Shown here piece by piece: positions 26,303-32,614 of a DNA stretch of 32,614 nucleotides. The DNA is from Bacteroidetes bacterium RIFCSPLOWO2_12_FULL_35_15. GTDB taxonomy: Bacteria > Bacteroidota > Bacteroidia > 2-12-FULL-35-15. How positions within the stretch are numbered: the stretch's first letter is position 1; every line of letters starts with the position of its first letter. The notes beneath the pieces were generated by a model, which was not told the DNA's origin, ran no database searches, and saw nothing but the letters and a program-made list of their open reading frames with translations. The DNA is taken from assembly GCA_001769385.1 (NCBI GenBank), contig MEPB01000011.1, forward strand, positions 1-32,614, written 5' to 3'. The position numbers were made by a program, and so were the translations under genes.

Positions 26303-27181
26303 TTATTTAACGATCCATTTCACAGCAGGATTAAGCCGGTGATATTCAACACCCAATAATAGCCAAAAGGCAAGAATTGTAGTATGTTCGTCTGTGATAG
26401 TAGTTTCAGGGGAATGAGCCCAGGAGCCGTTAGCTTTTTGAACTTTTAATACTTCCGAAATCATAAAAGGTTTTATTTTTTTGTAATTTCCGGAATAACA
26501 TAAAACAGCCATGGCTTCAATGCCAATATCTGTATTATACCTTTCTTTTTTCGCCAGCTCCAACAATAAATTTATGGATGTATTTATCATCCCTTTTGTT
26601 CTTTTTTCATTAATTATGCATTGGTTCTCCCTTAACCATATTAATGCAATAACTGCATGAGTGAGTTGATAACCTCCGCTATTAATCTGAGCCTCCAGAA
26701 AATCAAGAAATTTTTCATCAACTGGTTTTTCTTTGCATAAAAGGGCCCTTATTAAACTCTGTTCCATTGGATTGTTAAATGTATCCGGAACAACAGTCTT
26801 TATTGCTTCCGGCTCAATAATTCCATAAAAAAAATCAAAGGAACTATTCAAACCATTTTCATTAAAAGCATTTTTCACTTTGCTTTTATCAATACTTAAA
26901 GGAATTTCATATTTTCTAATTAAATAATCAAGTATAAGATAGGATTGAGCATCTATTTTATCTTTATTTTTAAAAAAATTAACAGATTTATCAATGGCCT
27001 TTTTTATACTATCAGAATAATAATTTAATTTATTTTTTTCTGAATAGTTTATATTTTCTGAATCAGAAATCAATTGTCTGAACTTCAATAAATTTTCATC
27101 AATTCCTAAACTATAATTTTTCTTGTGTACAAAAACAAGAACAATTGTAAAAGATATTAAAATAAAATATTTATTGCTCAT
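26303..27181 (-). CDS. Predicted exported or membrane-anchored alpha/alpha-toroid-like protein
   Basis: This 292-residue protein has an N-terminal hydrophobic segment (MSNKYFILISFTIVLVFVH). The rest is helical. The C-terminal half, with GGYQLTHAVIALIWLREN, MAVLCYSGN and KVQKANGSWAHSPETTITDEHTTILAFWLLL, resembles the QW-like repeats of terpene-cyclase or prenyltransferase alpha/alpha-toroids, but the catalytic DxDD motif is absent. I do not recognise a named family. It is transcribed opposite to its neighbours. Confidence 0.6.
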   Translation of the reverse strand: MSNKYFILISFTIVLVFVHKKNYSLGIDENLLKFRQLISDSENINYSEKNKLNYYSDSIKKAIDKSVNFFKNKDKIDAQSYLILDYLIRKYEIPLSIDKSKVKNAFNENGLNSSFDFFYGIIEPEAIKTVVPDTFNNPMEQSLIRALLCKEKPVDEKFLDFLEAQINSGGYQLTHAVIALIWLRENQCIINEKRTKGMINTSINLLLELAKKERYNTDIGIEAMAVLCYSGNYKKIKPFMISEVLKVQKANGSWAHSPETTITDEHTTILAFWLLLGVEYHRLNPAVKWIVK

Positions 27182-27691
27182 CTATTGATTTTAAAGGACT
27201 TTGCGAATATAGTTAAAAAAAACAAGAGTTACAGAAGATAAGAAATTAAGAATAAATTTTAAACGATATTTTTTTGTGCAACAAAAAAAATAACAATCAG
27301 AACATACAATTCAATTAGGTATAAATTCAATTTAATGGCTTTCGAAAATCAGTAAATTTTTTGATATTGAATTTCCAATTAAAAAACGGTGAAAAAAACC
27401 TTAAAAAGTTATCAACATAGTCATTTGTATTTTAATCTTATCAATTCGAGATTTAATCGAAAAAAAAAAGAAATAAATCGAAGATATTTAGTAAAAACAG
27501 TTTAAAAAACTAAAGGTTTATTTTCCAAAAGCAAGCAACTATTGCATAATTAGTCGTTTTACAATTTGTATTTCAAAAAAAAATAGTCTTTATTAGTCAA
27601 AAGTTTTACCGGTTAAATTCAAAAAAACTCTCATTTATTAAAAAAATGCAACCAACTATTCTTGTAGAGCATCTTAGATTAAATATTTAAC
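27182..27691. other. AT-rich intergenic region
   Basis: This 510-bp region separates divergent genes. The only structure I see is an A/T hairpin (tttttttgt at 27269-27277, gca loop, acaaaaaaa at 27281-27289). I found no promoter that fits the TTG/TAnnTTTG spacing well: tacaatttg at 27560-27568 has an extra base and an upstream ttg at 27542 that is too close. Confidence 0.4.
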
Positions 27692-28114
27692 ATGAAGAAA
27701 ATATTATTAATCCTTTTATTATTCTTAACTGCAAACAGTTTTTTAGCTCAATCAATTAATAGCCATGATATTATCGCAGGTGAGGAGTCAAAAAACAGTA
27801 AGTATTTTTCATATACTGATCCGGCATTCCCAATCTTCGATTTTTTTGCAAACAAAGGAGATTATAAAAGAGCCTTAGAAGCTTATGCAAAAAACCATCC
27901 TCCCATACCAAAGCCACATATTACCGGAAACAAGAAGGATGACGCTGCAAACTATAAAATTATTCTTGATAACTGGTTTAAGAATAACCCTTATTTTCCC
28001 CGATTCATAGAATACCATCTTTTTCAAAAAAATTTAACCCTTGAAGATGATATTGAGTATTACGAAAAGGCTGTGAAGGTTTGGTCAGAACATCAAAAAA
28101 CAGTGCAAAAATAA
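27692..28114 (+). CDS. Small secreted protein of unknown function
   Basis: This 140-residue protein has a signal peptide (MKKILLILLLFLTANSFLAQ). The mature part is helical, rich in Lys, Tyr and Asn, with a central Pro-rich stretch (KNHPPIPKPHITG) and a Glu/Lys C-terminal helix (LEDDIEYYEKAVKVWSEHQK). No enzymatic motif is visible. It lies 49 bp upstream of the large adhesin and could be its operon partner. Confidence 0.7.
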   Translation: MKKILLILLLFLTANSFLAQSINSHDIIAGEESKNSKYFSYTDPAFPIFDFFANKGDYKRALEAYAKNHPPIPKPHITGNKKDDAANYKIILDNWFKNNPYFPRFIEYHLFQKNLTLEDDIEYYEKAVKVWSEHQKTVQK

Positions 28115-28163
28115 TGAAAACAGAGATCTTTTGAGTTAAAAAAAACAGGCAAAAAACTCTCCG

Positions 28164-31100
28164 ATGAAAAAAATCTTACTAACAATTTTTACCATTGTAT
28201 TTCTGCTTTTGATAAGTTACTTTTCAAAAGCTCAGGTAAGTGGATATACATTTGCACCTTCTGCTGGAACTTACACCGCCATAACAGGAGGTACAATTTT
28301 AAGAGATGGTACGGCTGCTATGGACAGTTGGGTATCCGGTGCTATTACAATTCCTGCCTTCACGTTTAATTGTGTTTCTTATACAACTGTATATGTTACT
28401 TCAAATGGACTTTTAACTTTAGGAGCTCCTGCTCCAAGTTCTACTGCATATAACGGAATAAGTTCAGGCTCCGGCTCTGGAGTTTGCATTTGCCCCTTCA
28501 ATGCAGATATATTAAATGTAAATTCAACCGCTACTTCAGAAATTCGCTGGCAAACAGTAGCCCCTGAAGTTATTTTTCAATGGAAACAAATGAAGAGGTA
28601 TTTAGCAACTGAAAATTTTAGTTTTCAAGTTAGATTAAATACTACAACCGGAGCAATAAAATTTGTTTATGATGCGGTTACAGCTAACCCTGATAATAGT
28701 ACTTCGTATCAACCAGAAGTTGGAATTAGGACATCTTCAACAGATTACAAAAATATTAAAATTGGATCAGGAGCTGAAACGTGGGCCGCTCCATTAGCCG
28801 GTACAGCAAATACAGATATATGCAGGTTTACAAATACTGCTACCGCCAAAAAATTTTTAGATGGACAAACTTACACCTGGACCCCACCTGCAGCCTGTGC
28901 TGGTGCTCCTGCTGCCGGAACAGCTACACCATCTCCTGCTTCTGTTTGCACTGGAAGCACCTCCACCATAACTTTGACAGGTTATACTACCGGTTGTGGA
29001 ATTTCTTATCAATGGCAGTCTGCTTCAGCAATTGGCGGACCTTACACGGATATTGGCTCCGCCACTTCTACTTCTTACCTCGCAACTCTTTCAGCAACCA
29101 CCTATTATCGATGTATCACGACCTGCTCCAATGGCGGAGGCACCAATACTTCAAGTATAGCTACCGTTACTGTTACGGCTCCTACTTACGCAACCGTCCC
29201 GTATTCTGAAAGTTTTGAAGGCCCCTGGATAAGCAGTTGTGATACCAGGGAAATCCCTACTATAAACTGGTTAAATACACCCAAAACAGGGGACAGATCC
29301 TGGCGCAGGCATGATGATGGAGTTGCTGCAGCAGGATGGTCTTCCAATACAGGCCTTTATTCTCCGGTTAGTTCTGCCGGTTCCTACTCAGCTGAATTTA
29401 ACAGTTTTAATGCCGCATCTGGTACAACCGGATCTTTAGATTTATATATTGATATGAGCCCTGCCGGCACAAAAACATTGCTGTTCGATTATATTAATCC
29501 GGGCACAGCAACGGCTAACGATAAAATGGTGGTTCTTTTGTCAACCGATGGAGGTTCTACATTTCCTACCACCTTACTCACGTTGCCAGCACCAGTTGCA
29601 TCATGGACAACCCAATCAGTTAACATTGCCTCTACATCTGCGACCTGTGTAATTCGTTTCTTGGCGACTTCCGATTATGGATCTACAAACGAAAATACAG
29701 GGATTGATAATTTATTAGTTGTTTTACCTTGCGCAGGAACCCCGACAGCCGGTAATGCAGTTGCAACACCTGGGTCAATCTGCCCTGGGCTAACATCTGT
29801 TCTTACATTAAGCGGATCATCGGTATCAGGTGGATTAACATATCAATGGCAATCTTCCCCTAACCCAATTACAGTCTGGACAAATATTGGAGGGGCAACA
29901 TCATCTTCTTACAGTACCTCCCCAACAATCAGCACCAATTGCCGTTGTGTTGTCACCTGTTCGAATAGCGGATTATCCGCTAATTCTGCCAGTGCATTAG
30001 TAACTGTAGATATTGGTACTTATGCAACCTTGCCCTATACACAGGGTTTTGAAGGTCCCTGGTTAAGTGTTTGTAATACCCGCGATGCTCCTGATAATTC
30101 ATGGCGGGTGAGCCCACTTACAGGAAATCGTTCGTGGCGAAGGGATGATGATGGTATAGCGGGTGCCGCATGGAGTTCAAGTTTAGGAGCATATTCCCCT
30201 TTGTTTTCTGCCGGTGCCCATTCTGCCAGGTATCACGCATACAACACTTCCTTAACAGGTTCACTTGATTTATATGTGAATTGCAGCCCTGCTGGAACTA
30301 AAGTATTGTGCTTTGATTATATTCTTAATTCCTTAAGTTCAGCAAGCATGAGCGTATTACTTTCAACAGATGGTGGCGCTACATTCCCTATTACATTGGG
30401 AAGTATAACAACTGCTGATTCCTGGACTAATTTTTCTTATAATATAACTTCCACATCCGCAACATGTGTAGTGAGGTTTTTGGCCGACGGAGATAATGGC
30501 TCTTATGATATTGGCATGGATAATCTTTCTTTATCTGTACCTGGAGTTCCAAATTGTGCAACATACACCACACCGGCAAATGGAGCATCAGGCATTACTT
30601 GTGGAATTAACGCTTTGATGAACTGGACACCAAACGGCCCAACCTGCTACCCACCAACCAGTTACGATGTTTATTTCGGTACTGCGGCATCACCCCCTTT
30701 TGTGGTAAATCAAACAGGAACCCAGTATAACCCTGGTACCTTATTACCAAGTACCACTTATTATTGGAAAATTCTTCCCCGGAACGCATCAGGTGCTGCT
30801 GTTTGTGCCACCATCTGGTCATTCGCAACCGGTGCTTCATTCAACGCTGCTCAAACTTCACCCCCTATTACAGATGGTTTTGAAACCTGTACCGACTGGA
30901 CAATTGTTAATGGGGCCCAACCCAATATATGGCTCAGAGGTACTGCAACAGCATATACCGGTTCTCGTTCAATGTATATCAATAATACCGGATCGAACAA
31001 TAATTATAATGAAAACGCGGCTTCCACAGTCCATTTTTATAAAGACATTATTTTCCCGGCCGGAAATAATGATTTCTCCCTGAAATTTTATTGGAAGGGA

Positions 31101-32597
31101 GAAGGAGAAAGCACTTATGATTACTTAAGAGTATTTTTGGCTCCTACTTCTATTACTCCGGCAGCCGGAACAGAAGTAAGTTCAACTTATGAACTAACAC
31201 CTTATATTTACAACCAATCAGCTACCTGGCAATATTTTTCATATCCAATGCCTATTGCCTGTGGAGGCAATGAAACATGGCGTTTAATTTTTTCCTGGGA
31301 TAATGATGGGTCAGGAGGCACCCAACCGCCTATTGCTGTTGACGACATACAGGTAACTATGACGGCCCGTACCGGAAGCACTTGTGCAAATCCTGTAAAC
31401 ATCACTTTACCTTTCACCCGAACAGGAGAAACCACCAATTGCATGAATAATGATTATACCACTGCAAGTACTGCATCCTGTGGTTCCAGTTACGAATCAG
31501 GCAACGATAAAGTTTATAAAGTATTGGTTGGAGCAGCGGGTTGTATAACCGTTTCACTTACAAATACCAGTTCAACATCCCTCGGTTTTCAGATCTACAG
31601 CGGCTGTCCGGATGTAGGCGGAAGCACCTGTATTTTTAATTCTACCACAGGCGCTCCCGGCAATACATTAACAACAGATGTGAATATTCCTTCAGCAGGA
31701 TATTATTACTTAATCGTTGATAACTGGTCCGCACCAACTTATGTTGATTATGATATTTCCATCACCGCACCCGGAAGCAACACTGCCAGTGACCCTCCTT
31801 GCGGTGCCGTTCCTTTAACCCTTGGTATTGCAGCTGCAGGTGATAATACCTGTACAAATGGCAGTGGGGAACCTGCCGCACCGGGATGCTGGACAAACGG
31901 ATTGATCAACACCGTCTGGTACAAAGTAGTTTTACCTGCTTCCCAGGATATATCTATCCGTACAACAGCCGGCTCACTTTTAAATACACAAATTGCGCTT
32001 TATACCGTTGGTGCTTGTGGTACTCCCGGCACATTTACACTTAAAGGATGCAACGATGATGCCCCTAGTTGTAATACCGGTTATGATAATTCGGAACTCA
32101 CAGTACTTAATGTTGCCGCTGCCGGCACAACGGTATATATTGTAGTTGACGGGTTTCAGGACCAAGCAGGTACTTTTTCAATTTTAGTGGTTGATGGGAA
32201 TAATGGTTCCCCGGTCTGGCCACCAATTGTCGGACAAGATTGCGGGCCTGTATTAACTTATACTAACCCGGTTTGCGGGCAAACCACATCTATTGACAAT
32301 CCGGGGTATTTTGCTTTTGGAAATTTCTGTGATTTTGATGGTACAGGTATCTGCCTTACTTCCGGTGAAAAAAGTTCGGTATGGTACACCATCAATGTAA
32401 ATGCGAATGGCACCCTGGCATTTGATATTGTTCCGAATGATTATGGTAATCCTAATCCGCTTACAGGGCAAGTAAATACCGGCTGGACGACTTCCGGTGA
32501 TGAAACGGATTATGACTGGGCAATCTGGAAATGGGAATCGGCTTGTGATGGCAATGTCATATTAACAGGTAGCAGTTGGTTTAACTTTGTTTGTTAG
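28164..32597 (+). CDS. Large multidomain surface adhesin, truncated at the right end
   Basis: This is a 1477-codon ORF with a signal peptide to about residue 24. Order: a NIDO-like N-terminal module (about 25-245); an Ig-like domain (250-338); two homologous ~175-residue MAM/jelly-roll-like modules (about 340-523 and 615-792, sharing FEGPW..C.TR..P and SWRR.DDG.A) with an Ig-like domain between; an FN3-like domain (795-890); another jelly-roll (902-1070); then three PPC/CUB-like modules (about 1070-1205, 1209-1350, 1355-1462). The third breaks off after DYDWAIWKWESACD. The last 15 residues (GNVILTGSSWFNFVC) and the TAG come from the inverted-repeat copy at 32550-32614, not from the adhesin family. 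No sorting domain is present. Confidence 0.85.
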   Translation: MKKILLTIFTIVFLLLISYFSKAQVSGYTFAPSAGTYTAITGGTILRDGTAAMDSWVSGAITIPAFTFNCVSYTTVYVTSNGLLTLGAPAPSSTAYNGISSGSGSGVCICPFNADILNVNSTATSEIRWQTVAPEVIFQWKQMKRYLATENFSFQVRLNTTTGAIKFVYDAVTANPDNSTSYQPEVGIRTSSTDYKNIKIGSGAETWAAPLAGTANTDICRFTNTATAKKFLDGQTYTWTPPAACAGAPAAGTATPSPASVCTGSTSTITLTGYTTGCGISYQWQSASAIGGPYTDIGSATSTSYLATLSATTYYRCITTCSNGGGTNTSSIATVTVTAPTYATVPYSESFEGPWISSCDTREIPTINWLNTPKTGDRSWRRHDDGVAAAGWSSNTGLYSPVSSAGSYSAEFNSFNAASGTTGSLDLYIDMSPAGTKTLLFDYINPGTATANDKMVVLLSTDGGSTFPTTLLTLPAPVASWTTQSVNIASTSATCVIRFLATSDYGSTNENTGIDNLLVVLPCAGTPTAGNAVATPGSICPGLTSVLTLSGSSVSGGLTYQWQSSPNPITVWTNIGGATSSSYSTSPTISTNCRCVVTCSNSGLSANSASALVTVDIGTYATLPYTQGFEGPWLSVCNTRDAPDNSWRVSPLTGNRSWRRDDDGIAGAAWSSSLGAYSPLFSAGAHSARYHAYNTSLTGSLDLYVNCSPAGTKVLCFDYILNSLSSASMSVLLSTDGGATFPITLGSITTADSWTNFSYNITSTSATCVVRFLADGDNGSYDIGMDNLSLSVPGVPNCATYTTPANGASGITCGINALMNWTPNGPTCYPPTSYDVYFGTAASPPFVVNQTGTQYNPGTLLPSTTYYWKILPRNASGAAVCATIWSFATGASFNAAQTSPPITDGFETCTDWTIVNGAQPNIWLRGTATAYTGSRSMYINNTGSNNNYNENAASTVHFYKDIIFPAGNNDFSLKFYWKGEGESTYDYLRVFLAPTSITPAAGTEVSSTYELTPYIYNQSATWQYFSYPMPIACGGNETWRLIFSWDNDGSGGTQPPIAVDDIQVTMTARTGSTCANPVNITLPFTRTGETTNCMNNDYTTASTASCGSSYESGNDKVYKVLVGAAGCITVSLTNTSSTSLGFQIYSGCPDVGGSTCIFNSTTGAPGNTLTTDVNIPSAGYYYLIVDNWSAPTYVDYDISITAPGSNTASDPPCGAVPLTLGIAAAGDNTCTNGSGEPAAPGCWTNGLINTVWYKVVLPASQDISIRTTAGSLLNTQIALYTVGACGTPGTFTLKGCNDDAPSCNTGYDNSELTVLNVAAAGTTVYIVVDGFQDQAGTFSILVVDGNNGSPVWPPIVGQDCGPVLTYTNPVCGQTTSIDNPGYFAFGNFCDFDGTGICLTSGEKSSVWYTINVNANGTLAFDIVPNDYGNPNPLTGQVNTGWTTSGDETDYDWAIWKWESACDGNVILTGSSWFNFVC

Positions 32598-32614
32598 TAG
32601 TGCATTATAGAGGA
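32550..32614 (+). repeat. Right copy of the 65-bp terminal inverted repeat
   Basis: The sequence begins ggcaatgtcatattaacagg exactly at a codon boundary (32550) of the adhesin frame, supplies 15 codons and TAG (32595-32597), and runs to the last base. It is the inverted copy of 14-78 with one difference (32575). The preceding domain stops in mid-fold, so 32549/32550 looks like an insertion junction. Confidence 0.75.

Noticed and set aside
26303-27181. Calling this gene a terpene cyclase
   Set aside because: It has QW-like helical repeats but lacks the catalytic DxDD motif and is less than half the usual length.
1-32614. A circular plasmid or phage
   Set aside because: The ends match in inverted, not direct, orientation, and there are no replication or phage-structure genes; tail-fibre-like repeats alone do not make a phage.

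Overview
The window looks like one contig from the chromosome of a Bacteroidota bacterium. The reasons are low G+C; an apparent lack of strong Shine-Dalgarno sites; a promoter of the Bacteroidota form (TTG, 19 bp, TATTTTTG); many long secreted proteins with signal peptides ending in 'AQ'; two C-terminal domains of the type IX secretion (T9SS) kind; a cluster of lipoprotein FKBP prolyl isomerases of the GldI sort; and hairpin repeats with tttcga/tcgaaa ends. I cannot name the genus. I see no rRNA, tRNA, CRISPR array or complete transposase.

Layout. 1-78: the left end carries a 65-bp sequence that recurs in inverted orientation at the right end (32550-32614, one mismatch). 222-2525 (-): a membrane CHASE3/PAS sensor with no kinase domain. 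2526-3253: no gene, but six tandem copies of an 86-89 bp hairpin unit, then a terminator. 3254-6953 (-): four consecutive FKBP-type prolyl isomerases (one triple-domain periplasmic protein, three lipoproteins). 7108-8127 (-): a DHH phosphoesterase of the NrnA type. 8460-10634 (-): a TPR receptor with a SpoIIE/PP2C phosphatase output. 10891-11310 (+): ndk. 11387-12880 (-): a DUF2779 protein with an Fe-S/PD-(D/E)XK-like half and a DEDD-exonuclease-like half. From 13185 to the right end the window is almost entirely exported proteins on the + strand: a glycine-repeat tail-fibre-like adhesin, an M28-like peptidase, a small T9SS cargo, a frameshifted ~2080-residue T9SS adhesin with a beta-helix and a PGRS-like glycine-rich stretch, a shorter protein of the same style, a toroid-like protein (- strand), a small secreted protein, and a 1477-codon adhesin cut off at the right end.

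How the parts fit. The left half (FKBP lipoproteins, DHH, ndk) looks like a cell-envelope folding and housekeeping cluster. Established knowledge is that GldI-type FKBP lipoproteins support T9SS and gliding. The right half looks like T9SS-type surface cargo that such foldases could serve; that link is inference. The least ordinary observations are: the same 65-bp sequence at both contig ends, where it supplies the last 15 codons and the stop of the 1477-codon ORF exactly at a codon boundary (most simply, insertion of a multicopy element truncating an adhesin); the +1 frameshift at a CCC-T site in the giant adhesin; the hairpin array; and the four-gene FKBP cluster.
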